From CAWFFV01 sp963814985 (lineage in GTDB: Bacteria > Chloroflexota > Ktedonobacteria > Ktedonobacterales > Ktedonobacteraceae): 64,000 nt of DNA. The stretch lies in the NCBI GenBank assembly GCA_963814985.1, contig CAWFFV010000013.1, positions 186,001 through 250,000 on the forward strand, written 5' to 3'. The position numbers were made by a program, and so were the translations under genes. The notes below the pieces were generated by a model. That model had not been told where the DNA came from. It made no database searches and saw only the letters and a list, made by a program, of their open reading frames with translations. Positions 9,843 through 19,294 of this stretch are shown here, one piece after another (within the stretch, counting starts at the first letter, position 1; each line of letters starts with the position of its first letter).

Positions 9843-9880
9843 CCCTTTAGCAAGATATCGCCGGAAAGAAGGCTAAAGGG
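9843..9880 (-). promoter_or_regulatory. Inverted repeat between the E2 gene and lipA
   Basis: CCCTTTAGC (9843-9851) and GCTAAAGGG (9872-9880) form a 9-bp perfect stem with a 20-base loop. The stem extends imperfectly through flanking GC-rich bases. It sits in the 90-base gap between the E2 stop and the lipA start and has no T-tract on the minus strand. It could be an RNA processing or attenuation hairpin within the operon. Confidence 0.4.
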
Positions 9881-9891
9881 TGCCCTGTGAC

Positions 9892-11254
9892 TTAATACAC
9901 GTCTATTTCCCGCCCGTAGCTTTGCAATTTTGTACGAACAGCCTGTAAGAATCCACCAGCCCCCGCACCATCCAGGATACGATGATCAAAGGAAAGGCAC
10001 AGGTACATCATGAAACGGACCGCAATAGCATCATCTTCAATCACAACGGGCCGCTTGACTACTGCGTCCATGCTCAGAATACCAGCATGTGGCTGGTTAA
10101 TAATCGGCACTGATATAATTGTACCAAATACGCCAGGATTATTCACAACAAACGAACTGTTCTGCATATCCTGAATGGTAAGCTTGTTCGTACGTGCTCG
10201 TTGTGCCAACACACTAATCTGCCGCGCCAGACCTGCCAGCGTATACTGATCAGTATCGTAAATCGTAGGTACAACCAGTCCTGCATCTGTAGCGACCGCG
10301 ATACCCAGGTTGATACGTTTCTTCAGGATGATCTTGTTATCCTCGGTCCACGTCGAGTTGATCATGGGTATCTTCCGAATACCTTCGCACACAGCCTTCA
10401 TCACAAAGGGTACATAACTGATACCATAGCCTTCACGCCGCTTGAATTCCTCTTTGTTCTTCTCCAACCAGCGAGCAATGTTGGTCATATCCACTTCCAC
10501 AACAGTCGTCGCATGAGGAGAAGTTCGCTTACTACGCACCATGTGTTCAGCAATTGCCAGACGCATACGGTCAGGTGTCACGACTTCTTCATCTGCTCCC
10601 ACTACCGTTGTGGGTAGAGCCGAAGCAAGAGAAGAGGTCGGTGCTCTCTCTGGTTTTGCAGATTGCACAATGATTGGAGCAGGTTCCGTATATCGCGGGA
10701 CTTGCATTACAGGTTGACGCTGCGCTACATATGCTAAAATATCTTCTTTGCGCACACGCCCACCCGTACCTGTACCCGCAATCTGGTTCAAATCAATCCC
10801 ATGCTCACGTGCCAGACGCTTCGCCAGGGGAGAAATGCGTTGCCGTTCCTCTTCTTCATTCGCCAGGGGAAGTTGGGAGAGAACTGCTTGCACTTCTACC
10901 ATTGCCTAGAATTGTATTGATACTCCTATTCTCTTGAACGAGTGCAGCATCTTGCTCAGAACTCTTAACAGGCACAGCTTCCGGTCCCGACACAGGCAGT
11001 GAGGAAATGACATCAACACTCTCCTCAATCAGTGCAATATCCATACCTACTGCAACAGTTTCATCAGCTTTCACCAGTATCTGCGTGAGACGACCAGCAA
11101 CCGGGGATGGTAGTTCTGCATTAATCTTATCAGTAATGATCTCTGCCAACGACTCATCCTTCTCAACGTATTCGCCTTCTTTTTTGAGCCAGGCTCCCAC
11201 GGTCCCTTCTGCAACTGATTCTCCTAACCGTGGCATTTTTACTGCTGTCGGCAT
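9892..11254 (-). CDS. pdhC: Dihydrolipoamide acyltransferase E2 of a 2-oxoacid dehydrogenase complex (frameshifted in the linker)
   Basis: The N-terminal lipoyl domain (PRLGESVAEGTVGAWLKKEG, lipoylated Lys in ITDKINAEL) lies in one frame. The peripheral subunit-binding domain (ISPLAKRLAREHGIDLNQI, GTGTGGRVRKEDI) and the catalytic acyltransferase domain (active site SFDHRILDGAGAGGF) lie in another. The two frames overlap at 10856-10902. The downstream frame has a TAG directly before its first ATG and no ribosome binding site, so a single indel in the Ser-rich linker is more likely than two genes. The ATG at 11254 is chosen for its AAAGGAG; an in-frame ATG at 11275 has none. The partner E1 subunits lie immediately upstream. 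Whether the substrate is pyruvate or branched-chain oxoacids is not certain. Confidence 0.88.
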
Positions 11255-11280
11255 GTCATGCACTCCTTTGTACATCTATT

Positions 11281-12270
11281 TTAATATGCGGCAAGTTTGC
11301 GTGCCGCCGTAAGAATTTTTTCGGCATTTGGCAAATAGGCAGCCTCTAATGGTGGGGCATAGGGGAACGGCACATCAGGTGCTGCTACCCGTGTAATCGG
11401 TCCATCGAGATATTCGAAGAGATCCTCAGCCAGGATCGCCGACAATTCCGCGCCAATTCCACCCGTCAGGGTATCTTCGTGGACGATCAATACTTTATTA
11501 GTACGTTTCACCGATGCTAAAATGGACTCACGATCCAGCGGCGTGAGGCTACGCAAGTCGAGCACTTCAATCTCCAGATCGTCTTCCTGCTCAAGTAACT
11601 GTGCGGCCTTGAGACATTGGTGGACCATAGCTCCATAGGTGAGGATCGTCATATCCTCGCCTTCCCGTCGTACAATCGCCTTGCCGAGTGGCACAATATA
11701 ATCTTCAGTCGGCAATTCTTCACGCAGTTCAGGCAGGCGGTACAGCAACTTGTGTTCCAGATAGAGGACGGGATTATTATCACGAATAGCTGCTTTCAGC
11801 ATCCCTTTTGCGTCATATGTGGTGGAAGGAACAACGACCTTAATGCCGGGTGTGTGGAAGAACCATGCCTCCGGGCTGGCCGAGTGGAAGGGTCCCCCCT
11901 TTGTACCACCACCAGAAGGACCACGAACGACAATGGGCACTGGCATACCTACACGCCAATACATTTTTGTCGCCATATTGATGATCTGGTCAAAACCACA
12001 CGTAATGAAGTCAATAAACTGCATCTCAGCAATAGGGCGCATACCCATCAAAGCTGCCCCTACCGCCGAACCAATGATTGCTGCCTCTGCCATCGGCGTA
12101 TCAATCACGCGATCAGCACCGAACTCTTCGAGCAAACCTGCGCTGACTTTGAAAGCCCCACCGTACGCTCCCACGTCTTCTCCCAGGAGGAATACGGATT
12201 CATCGCGTAGCATCTCTTCTCGAATAGCCTGACTGATCGCCTCTAAATAGGTCACTTTCTTTCCGCTCAT
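11281..12270 (-). CDS. pdhB: 2-oxoacid dehydrogenase E1 component, beta subunit
   Basis: A 329-residue transketolase-like beta subunit. It shows LLGEDVGAYGGAFKVSAGL, DTPMAEAAIIGSAVGAALMG, MQFIDFITCGFDQIINMATK and the potassium-loop region VVRGPSGGG, followed by the C-terminal half with VLIVHEDTLTGGIGAEL. It forms an alpha2beta2 tetramer with the product of the upstream gene and decarboxylates a 2-oxoacid with thiamine diphosphate, passing the acyl group to E2. The start ATG overlaps the pdhA stop (ATGA at 12267-12270), implying translational coupling. The E2 gene begins 26 bases downstream. Pyruvate is the likeliest substrate. Confidence 0.95.
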   Translation of the reverse strand: MSGKKVTYLEAISQAIREEMLRDESVFLLGEDVGAYGGAFKVSAGLLEEFGADRVIDTPMAEAAIIGSAVGAALMGMRPIAEMQFIDFITCGFDQIINMATKMYWRVGMPVPIVVRGPSGGGTKGGPFHSASPEAWFFHTPGIKVVVPSTTYDAKGMLKAAIRDNNPVLYLEHKLLYRLPELREELPTEDYIVPLGKAIVRREGEDMTILTYGAMVHQCLKAAQLLEQEDDLEIEVLDLRSLTPLDRESILASVKRTNKVLIVHEDTLTGGIGAELSAILAEDLFEYLDGPITRVAAPDVPFPYAPPLEAAYLPNAEKILTAARKLAAY

Positions 12271-13358
12271 CGTTGTCCAACGGCTTCCTCTACCTTACCG
12301 ACGGTAGTGAACGGCTGGCCTGTTCGCCTATCGAGAGCATTGACGTAACGCGGGTCTTGTGCGCCAGGTTCGCCAATAATCGCGATAGGCCCCTCAGGGG
12401 CAAACACATATTCAGCTACGCTCGTAGCATCAGGAGCTGGACTCTGTTCAGCAAAATTCACTGCATCATCAACAGTCGCCTTCACTTGTACCTCAACTTC
12501 ACTCTTTCCCGCCGCTGTTAAGATCCCCTCATCCGTTAAATATGCTTCAAAACGTCTGATTGGATCTTTCGCCAACCACTCTTCACGTAGTTCCTTTGGT
12601 ACATAGTCGGCTTTATCGGCTTCAGAGTGCCCTCGTACACGGAACGTCTTACACTCGACGATGGCTGGCCCCATCGCACTACGTGCATGTACGACAGCGC
12701 GTCTAACCGCCTCTATCACAGCCAGCACATCATTGCCGTCAACACTTTCTCCCGGTATGCCATAGGCCAGCGCACGATCAGCAAGATTTTGTACAGCAAA
12801 CTGCTTCCAGGAGGGAGTTGAATAGGCATAGCCATTATTCTCAATCACAAGCACCAGCGGCAGTTTCTGCACTGAAGCAAAATTCATCGCCTCGTGAAAC
12901 GGTCCTGTATTCGTAGCACCATCGCCACAGGAAGCCAGTACAACGGTTGAATGCTTTCTTCGTATCTTCATCGTCAGGGCAACACCACACGCTACAGGGA
13001 GTGATTTACCCAGCATACTAATCATCGGGACAATACCATGATGCATGTCGCCAATGTGCATCTGCCCATCACGACCTAGAGTTGGTGAGTTTCCGCGAGC
13101 TAACCATTGACACATTACAGCACGCGGCGAACCGCCCCGCACTAAATGCATCCCCAGATCTCGATGCTGCGGAACAATGCAGTCCCCGTCGCACAGCGTC
13201 ATTGCTGCTCCGACGGTAGTGGCCTCATGACCCTGTGCAGTGTAGACTCCGCCTACTACACGCCCTTGTAAAAACAGGGTACGGATACGATCTTCCAGAG
13301 CACGAGTCAGGCACATAAAGGAGTAGATCTGGATGAGGTCTGCCCGCTCCAGTTCCAT
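12267..13358 (-). CDS. pdhA: 2-oxoacid dehydrogenase E1 component, alpha subunit
   Basis: A 363-residue thiamine-diphosphate-binding subunit. It contains GVYTAQGHEATTVGAA, QHRDLGMHLVRGGS, the thiamine-diphosphate motif SCGDGATNTGPFHEAMNFA ending in VIENNGYAYSTP, and the phosphorylation-loop-like RGHSEADKADY. It is the first gene of the operon pdhA-pdhB-E2-lipA-hydrolase. The ATG at 13358 is preferred over a GTG at 13367 because AAGGA lies 10 bases from the ATG but only 2 from the GTG. No E3 (dihydrolipoamide dehydrogenase) gene is in the window. Confidence 0.95.
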   Translation of the reverse strand: MELERADLIQIYSFMCLTRALEDRIRTLFLQGRVVGGVYTAQGHEATTVGAAMTLCDGDCIVPQHRDLGMHLVRGGSPRAVMCQWLARGNSPTLGRDGQMHIGDMHHGIVPMISMLGKSLPVACGVALTMKIRRKHSTVVLASCGDGATNTGPFHEAMNFASVQKLPLVLVIENNGYAYSTPSWKQFAVQNLADRALAYGIPGESVDGNDVLAVIEAVRRAVVHARSAMGPAIVECKTFRVRGHSEADKADYVPKELREEWLAKDPIRRFEAYLTDEGILTAAGKSEVEVQVKATVDDAVNFAEQSPAPDATSVAEYVFAPEGPIAIIGEPGAQDPRYVNALDRRTGQPFTTVGKVEEAVGQR

Positions 13359-13428
13359 GACAATCACTTCCTTTTCTTTTAAGGGTCTACTGTGTTCATG
13401 CTAACATGTGGTTAGAAGAGGTGTCAAG

Positions 13429-15322
13429 TTACCTTCTCTCTTCTGCCATTATAATTTCTTGTCGCAGACGTTTAATACGTTGTCGATAAGCATCCTCTGG
13501 TTGAAGATATCCCAATTTGGGTTTATCGCCCATGCTCACATGCCACTTACGGAAGGCCAGACCGATTTCAGTCTGATACAATGCCTTGATGCGTAGCCAC
13601 TGTTTAAACCCATAGTGCCGCAAAATACGCCGCTCTTCTCTGGTACGCTGGAACGAGTTTTGCAGAAGAACATATTCCTCTACTCTTACCACTCCACTGC
13701 TTACTTCCAGGGCCAGAAACTCGCGAATGACGGCTGCTTCATGAGCTAATGCCTTAATCAGAAAATACAGAAGGACAAGTTGCGCGATAAATGGAGGAAT
13801 ATAATCACCGATGATGGCGATCAGTGAGTACATGGCTACGGTAGAATTACCTGGCGAGGCAAGGACAACTGCATTGGTAAAGAAATCGACAAAATCAAAA
13901 ACACTGTGCAGACCTACCGCACAGAAATAGCCCAGTAATGGAAAGACAATCTGCCTCCAGCGCACACGTGTATGCCGTATATAGCCTAGAGCTGCACCAA
14001 AGCAGACAGTAAAGGTTGAGTGACAAAGCCATCCCAGGACTATTCTTCCGACTATAAGAAAAACGAGGAAATCTTTGGAGTTCCCAGCAAAGTAGAAAAA
14101 GTTCTCCACCATTGCAAAGCCGGCACCAATCAACGCCCCATATACAATTCCATCGGTGACATTGTCGAACTCATCACGTAGTACCAGGAAAAGCAAAATG
14201 AGACCCAGCCCCTTGACTGTTTCTTCAGTAACCCCGGCATTTAGCCCTCGTAAATGCTGTACTAACCAGACTACTGGCAGATGGTCCCAGCACGTGCTGC
14301 ATAAGTGCATCTATACTCTGTTCTATCACTGATGCAGGTGGAATAGCAATGATGGCTCCCCATAAAAAGGCCGCCAATCGTAAGAACCACGGTTCCCGCT
14401 CGAAGCGATCAATAAAATTTACTAACAAATTGATACCAAATGCAGGTATCAGAGGAATAGTCAATGCGGCTAGAACACTGGATGGTCCATTTTGTGCTAA
14501 TGCGGAAATCCCGATCAGGCTACTCAGCACAATGGTCGTTATTGCACTAACGGCTAGAATAGTGATGCTAATGCCTGCAATGAGCCAGCGAGTATGCTTT
14601 CCCATACGTTGTGGTAATGCAAACTGCATTGTTATGCCTGCGCCTAGCAGGCTCTCCTCGCTATCTTCCCATGTTTGTGCCGCAAGTTCTGGTTCAGGTT
14701 GGACTGGCAACAACGGAATATCTAACGGAGGAGGAGTAGGACGTTGCCAGGTGCGCTCCTGCATAGCTTCCTGTGGCTGTAGAGATGTGGGCGCTTTTTT
14801 CTGTTCGGCAGCAGCACTATCATACCTCCGCTGTCCATTTCTAGAGAATCCATTATATAAAACGGGCGGACTTGCTGATGCTACAATATCACGAGAAGCG
14901 AAAATACGTTGTGTTGGCCCATCAAGATCAAAGGTGGAGGCATCAGAAGCATCTGGCTGTGGAGCAATTAACTGCATGATAGTACTGCCCAGTACCATCA
15001 AATCCTGCGGATGTATGGGTAGACTACCACCGCTCGGCACAGGTCGCCCATTTACACGTACAACATTTTGCACGGTCAAGTTAAAGACACGCCACCCATG
15101 TTCATCGTGTACCAGACGAGCGTGCTCACGTGACACTGTGAGATCGAACAGAACAATATCATTGGTAAGCGCCCGCCCAATAGTTGTCTCACAACACATT
15201 AGTAAATGTACTAACTGTTTTTCGGGTAACCAACCTGTAGGATATCTCTCCTGGAGATCGGCTGTCGCATTAGCAGGTGGTCGTACTCGCACAACACGCA
15301 GCGCACCATAATTATAAGTCAT
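13429..15322 (-). CDS. FHA domain fused to PrsW-type intramembrane protease (frameshifted)
   Basis: The N-terminal half is an FHA phosphothreonine-binding domain (TIGRALTNDIVL, SREHARLVHDEHGW, VRVNGRPV), followed by a Pro/Gln-rich linker. The C-terminal half is a multi-helix PrsW-like membrane protease: helices from about residue 245, then GVTEETVKGLGL with the paired Glu, FAMVENFFYF, and WLCHSTFTVCFGAALGY with the His. The first frame stops at 14225 and the second carries the Glu-Glu motif, so one indel near 14245-14265 (GGG and AAA runs) splits the gene. PrsW-family proteases cleave membrane anti-sigma factors or similar substrates. An FHA module suggests recruitment to kinase-phosphorylated partners. 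The ATG at 15322 follows GGGGAAA. Confidence 0.8.
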
Positions 15323-15423
15323 GCTATTTCCCCGGTATACAGGGCATGATTGCCACCTCTATCTTTAATATTGTACTCCACCAGCCTTAGTTAGAAATGG
15401 CTGGCTCATTCACATTTCCCCCT

Positions 15424-15756
15424 TCAAGTCCTACCTCCATCAGTAAGCTCGCCCGCATATTCCTCAACCAGGAAGCACAATTGCTCCCAATACATGAGTA
15501 TCGAAGCAAAATGCTCCCAATAGTCCGAAGCTTCTTCCTGTACCTGCCGCCAATACACATATGACTCATGATTTGTAAAGGTAAAGATCATCAGGTAACG
15601 TTGAGGTTCACCAGCAATCCGCAACAATGTGACATGCTCGATGCCAGTAATCCAGCGCTGTATCTCTAATATACCAGAGGTAGCCAGGGCTTCCAGATCG
15701 CTAGCTGTAGCCCCAGGCTTCAGTTGCCACACACGCGTACAAGAGTAGACTCCCAT
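15424..15756 (-). CDS. Small protein, possible dimeric alpha/beta-barrel fold
   Basis: A 110-residue protein. The order is strand, helix (ATASDLEALATSGILEIQRW), strand (HVTLLRIAG), strand (YLMIFTFTN) and long helix (YVYWRQVQEEASDYW). This matches ferredoxin-like dimeric alpha/beta-barrel proteins such as ABM or NIPSNAP families, but I do not recognise a specific family. The ATG at 15756 is preceded by GGGAGAG. Earlier in-frame starts would add an unlikely Cys-rich extension. It lies between cas6 and the FHA-PrsW gene on the same strand; no CRISPR role is implied. Confidence 0.5.
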   Translation of the reverse strand: MGVYSCTRVWQLKPGATASDLEALATSGILEIQRWITGIEHVTLLRIAGEPQRYLMIFTFTNHESYVYWRQVQEEASDYWEHFASILMYWEQLCFLVEEYAGELTDGGRT

Positions 15757-15868
15757 ACACACTCTCCCACAGGATTTCATAAGCACTACTATACATGGGA
15801 ATACCTGAGATAACAAGGGGCTTTCTCGGAAGAGATGATATCTTCTCCTGGACGTGCCGGCAATATCC

Positions 15869-16827
15869 CTACACCAGTCTGGTTCTTCCCATTCCCATTG
15901 ATGTCTTGTATCCCACTCCGGAGTAAAATGCCAGGTGCGCTAACAAGAGTAACTGTTGCCGTACAGTCAATGGGGCCTCAGGCGTCACCTCTTCGTCTGA
16001 AGCACGTAAATGGTACTTGCACGTTCCTATAAATCCCTGCTGCACATGTGTCGTAAATCTTATATGATGTGTTTTAAGATCGTAATCAACGATAATTATA
16101 CCATCTTCTTGAATGTATTGTTCTATTCGATCTTTTTGCACTATCCCCACCAGTTCTGGTGGGGCCACATCCTCCCATCGTTTGACTAAACCAGGAAAAA
16201 CATACATTGGTAAGGGTAAACGTGCATAGTGTCCACCATAACCAATGTTCTTGCTATTACTACGGTTGAATGTTGTCAATGAAGCAAACTCCAGCTTCAA
16301 TGGCTGTGCAGTCTCCAACTTCCTCCCTTTTACGCGCTCGACTAACGCATCCAGCGACGTAAAGCCTGTCCATCCAGTGGCATCATCATTGTCAATTACA
16401 ACCTCCTCCAACAAAAAAAGCTGTTTGCCAATTTGCATAAAAGGCGGCCCTTTTGCACTACGTTCTATAGTATTGACGTGCGTTAACGCAGTATGAAATA
16501 GCGGAAACAGATCACTAAGTAACAATGTGATACGTACCGTATAGGTTTTTTCAGGAGTCAATGGCAAATGGACGTTCCCGCGTTCAGCCTCCAGCATCCT
16601 CGGTACAGGCAAGGGAAATTGCAGGCTTGAGCAGGTAAAGAGACGTCTCTTGTTGCCTTCATGGAGCCATGTTGCAACATCTGGAGCAGTAACCTTCAAC
16701 CAGTGTAGCCATGCCCCGTGCACCAGTTCACCAGAAAACGACATCAGTGAGCCAGATTGCAGTGGACGCAATTTTAACAAGAAGGCGTAGAGCCTGGCCG
16801 GGTCCCTGGAGTAAATGGCATACTCAT
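15869..16827 (-). CDS. cas6: CRISPR repeat-processing endoribonuclease Cas6
   Basis: A Cas6 of about 315 residues. The N-terminal ferredoxin-like domain has LRPLQSGSL followed by FSGELVHGAWLHWL. The C-terminal domain ends in the glycine-rich signature GVGYKTSMGMGRTRLV, and QGFIGTCKYHL is a further family feature. Cas6 cuts precursor CRISPR RNA within repeats. The first conventional start in the main frame (TTG at 16780) lacks the usual first strand. In-frame codons upstream read ARLYAFLLKL, clearly part of Cas6, but run into a stop with no start. An ATG at 16827 with AAAAGGA upstream lies in another frame, so a one-base indel near 16805-16815 is likely. Full span is given from that ATG. Confidence 0.88.
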
Positions 16828-16981
16828 CACAAATTTATCCTTTTCTTTAACGAACAACAGGACTGTAGTACAGCCCTGTGTAGAGTCACGCTCATTTTAT
16901 GTAAAGTACTCCTGACGATATAGTTTCACTTTAATTTTCTACTAGAATCTTTGTCGCCTATGTGCTATAATCAGACGAGAT

Positions 16982-18148
16982 TTATTCAGTGAAATGAGGG
17001 AGTGGAATGAGATCGCCTGGTTCGTATGTCTTTGTATATGAGGTAACAATGACGGCTCCTTCCAGTTGTATTTGACGGCAGGCCACCCAGGGGATACCAA
17101 CCTCCCTGTACGCACGCACTAAAGCGGTCAGCAGCCAATGCGGTATACGTCCATCGAGGATCAAACCACGTTCGGTAGGTACAGGCGGGAATGGGAGCAG
17201 ATCTGCCTGTAGATAGTCCAGATGGTTGCTGATAATACGGGTAGTCAGCACAGTAGCATTCTCATATGGATACTGCAATGTTAGCACATCGGGCATGGTT
17301 TCCGGACAAATACGCAAAGGAGGTGGAGCTACCCATCCAATACGTGGATCGAACTGGTAAAACGTCTGTTGACCACAATGAGCCGCCAATGCTCCGTAGA
17401 GCCAGTTTGGCCCTGGACCATACACCGCCAATGGAGTATCAGATGGCAGCTCTGCGAGCAGGCGAGGAATTATATCACGTTCCCACATATTGGAATTTGG
17501 CTTCCAGGCATGCAAGAACATATCTAGATTGATCACTAATTCTGCTGGTGCTAAAGCCAGCTTTGTTTTTTCCAATTCGTCTAGAGAATAGGAGGAAAAT
17601 AAGAGTTCGATACGCTCAACAAGCAAATCGAAGAGCGGACCATGGGCTTTTGAGCCGCGTTCCAGACCAGTAAGCGTACCTTTGATCACAGGCTTCTCGC
17701 TGATAACCGTAGACATGCCATATAAGTCCGAACTTAACTCTGCTAGTGGTAGCAGACCTCTTTCTTTGACCATTTGACGCCAGACATTGGCGCTCACCTG
17801 ATCATCCGAACGAAGGAGCAGCAAAGAATGTGTGCAATGGTTAAAGAGGGTTGTCTGTAGCATAGTGGGCCGTCCCCCCATATCAACCAGGAGGGGAAAA
17901 TGGCGATGCTCTACGTCGAGGCTAACTTGCCTTACAAAGTCATCAGTCCACTTGCCTTTGACACGAATCAAGCGCACCTTATCCTGATCAAGCTCATGAA
18001 ACCAATTTCCTTCGCCATCGGGGCATGCACGAATAGCATGATGAGGAATACCGTGTTCACGCAGAGTCTTTGCTAAGCTATAAAATAAAACTGATTTTCC
18101 TGCATGCGGTGGTCCACCAAACAAAATAGCAGGCAAGAGATTTACCAT
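16982..18148 (-). CDS. csx3: P-loop ATPase fused to two Csx3-like domains (CRISPR ring-nuclease candidate)
   Basis: A 388-residue protein. Residues 1-200 are a P-loop domain with Walker A GGPPHAGKS (11-19) and LLVDMGGRP (86-94) as a Walker B-like strand. Residues 238-275 resemble Csx3: VYGPGPNWLYGALAAH then FDPRIG, retaining a His (257), Asp (267) and Arg (269) in the positions where archaeal Csx3 has its catalytic His, Asp and Arg. Residues 327-383 are a second Csx3-like unit (LDGRIPHWLLTALV, GAVIVTSY, EPGDLIPL) lacking those residues. Csx3 (Crn3) degrades cyclic tetra-adenylate and acts as an oligomer, so this chain may be a built-in pseudodimer. The ATG at 18148 has AGGAG. It is divergent from the CARF-LuxR gene. 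Confidence 0.8.
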   Translation of the reverse strand: MVNLLPAILFGGPPHAGKSVLFYSLAKTLREHGIPHHAIRACPDGEGNWFHELDQDKVRLIRVKGKWTDDFVRQVSLDVEHRHFPLLVDMGGRPTMLQTTLFNHCTHSLLLLRSDDQVSANVWRQMVKERGLLPLAELSSDLYGMSTVISEKPVIKGTLTGLERGSKAHGPLFDLLVERIELLFSSYSLDELEKTKLALAPAELVINLDMFLHAWKPNSNMWERDIIPRLLAELPSDTPLAVYGPGPNWLYGALAAHCGQQTFYQFDPRIGWVAPPPLRICPETMPDVLTLQYPYENATVLTTRIISNHLDYLQADLLPFPPVPTERGLILDGRIPHWLLTALVRAYREVGIPWVACRQIQLEGAVIVTSYTKTYEPGDLIPLPHFTE

Positions 18149-18222
18149 TCATCTACTCCTGTACCATAATATGTTATTTGCTTCAGCAAGAGAGGCCATT
18201 ATGCCAAGAATATACACATACA

Positions 18223-19101
18223 ATGATTGCTACCCTGGGTGGACAACCACAGGTAGTCACATTCACGCTTGATCTTTTACTCCAGCGTGGCTATCCTATC
18301 AGTGAGGTGTTCATTCTTCATCCGCAGGCCACGGATGAACGTCTGCAACACTTGATAGCACTCCTCAATGCTGAGTTCGTCGGTGATTATTATCAGTTTC
18401 GCGATCACTCTCATCGTTGTCGGCTTCGTTCCCACATTCTGCAACTTGATGAGACACCCCTGGAAGATATCGTCGATGATATTAGTGCCACTGGTGTTCT
18501 CGATACTATCCATCGCCTTGTCCGTGACTTGAAGCAGCAACGCCGTTGTATCCATCTCTCTATCACAGGTGGGCGACGGCTCATGTCCCTTCTCTCTATC
18601 TCAGCCGCTCACCTGCACTTCGACCACTCTGACCATATCTGGCACATCCATACTCCTTCTCAGATCAGAAAAGAGGCGAATGAAGGTGCACATATGCATG
18701 TTCCCACCGAAGCAGGAGTACGCTTGATCGGAGCACCTTTCGTGCCCTGGGGTACCTACATTCCCAACCTGCCACAGTCAGTCGATACTGCCCAGGCTAT
18801 GCGTCAGACGCAAACCGTCCACATGGACACTCAACAGCGAGCTCTTTGCCAACGCGTCGTAGAACGGGCTTCGCCGCGTGAACGGGAAGTACTCCAGGCA
18901 TTTGCCAGGGGTTTAAACCAACAGGAAGTAGCAAAAGCGTTAGGAATCACAACACGCACTGTCGATGCCCACAAAACCAAACTTCTAGATCTTTGCCGTG
19001 AAATTTGGAATATCAAAACGGATACACGACTTGGCTATCATTTCCTCTACAAGACCTTTGCTCCATACTTTAATAATGATGATTATACTGCCTCAGTGTA
19101 G
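18223..19101 (+). CDS. CARF domain fused to LuxR-type helix-turn-helix (CRISPR signal-responsive regulator)
   Basis: The N-terminal 175 residues form a CARF domain of the NE0113/Csx14-like type: MIATLGGQPQVVTFTLDLLL at the start and the ligand-loop motif SITGGRRLMS near residue 113. The C-terminal 75 residues are a LuxR/GerE helix-turn-helix (ASPREREVLQAFARGLNQQE, ALGITTRTVDAHKTKLL). The design implies a transcription factor controlled by cyclic oligoadenylate. ATG 18223 is the conservative start. A TTG at 18178 is in frame. An out-of-frame ATG at 18201 with AGAGAGG upstream encodes MPRIYT, the expected family N-terminus, so a one-base indel near 18205-18220 is possible. Most CARF regulators of CRISPR loci (Csa3) use a winged helix instead. 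Confidence 0.82.
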   Translation: MIATLGGQPQVVTFTLDLLLQRGYPISEVFILHPQATDERLQHLIALLNAEFVGDYYQFRDHSHRCRLRSHILQLDETPLEDIVDDISATGVLDTIHRLVRDLKQQRRCIHLSITGGRRLMSLLSISAAHLHFDHSDHIWHIHTPSQIRKEANEGAHMHVPTEAGVRLIGAPFVPWGTYIPNLPQSVDTAQAMRQTQTVHMDTQQRALCQRVVERASPREREVLQAFARGLNQQEVAKALGITTRTVDAHKTKLLDLCREIWNIKTDTRLGYHFLYKTFAPYFNNDDYTASV

Positions 19102-19113
19102 AAAGTACATTGG

Positions 19114-19154
19114 AGATATCTCTAACTTTTGCTCCTACTATGTTCTAGATATCT
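19114..19154 (+). promoter_or_regulatory. Paired AGATATCT boxes upstream of cas10
   Basis: The palindrome AGATATCT occurs at 19114-19121 and 19147-19154, each followed by CT and centred 33 bases apart, about three helical turns. They lie in the 193-base gap between the CARF-LuxR gene and cas10, and could be operator sites for that regulator. A strong AAGGAGAG at 19168-19175 also lies in this gap, ahead of short overlapping reading frames that I do not call genes. Confidence 0.35.
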
Positions 19155-19294
19155 CTGTTGTCTTTCAAGGAGAGAAATGTTATGCTCTGTCGAGAAACCG
19201 AGCAATTGTGCAAGAGAGAAGATACACCAGACCTGATCGCAGCTTGGACTATTTTTCAATTCGTACATATCAATAGATCGGAGGTAAGATATAC

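Noticed and set aside
16962..16970. TGCTATAAT on the plus strand between cas6 and the Csx3 gene
   Set aside because: It points into the 3-prime end of a minus-strand gene and has no -35 or downstream gene; probably chance.
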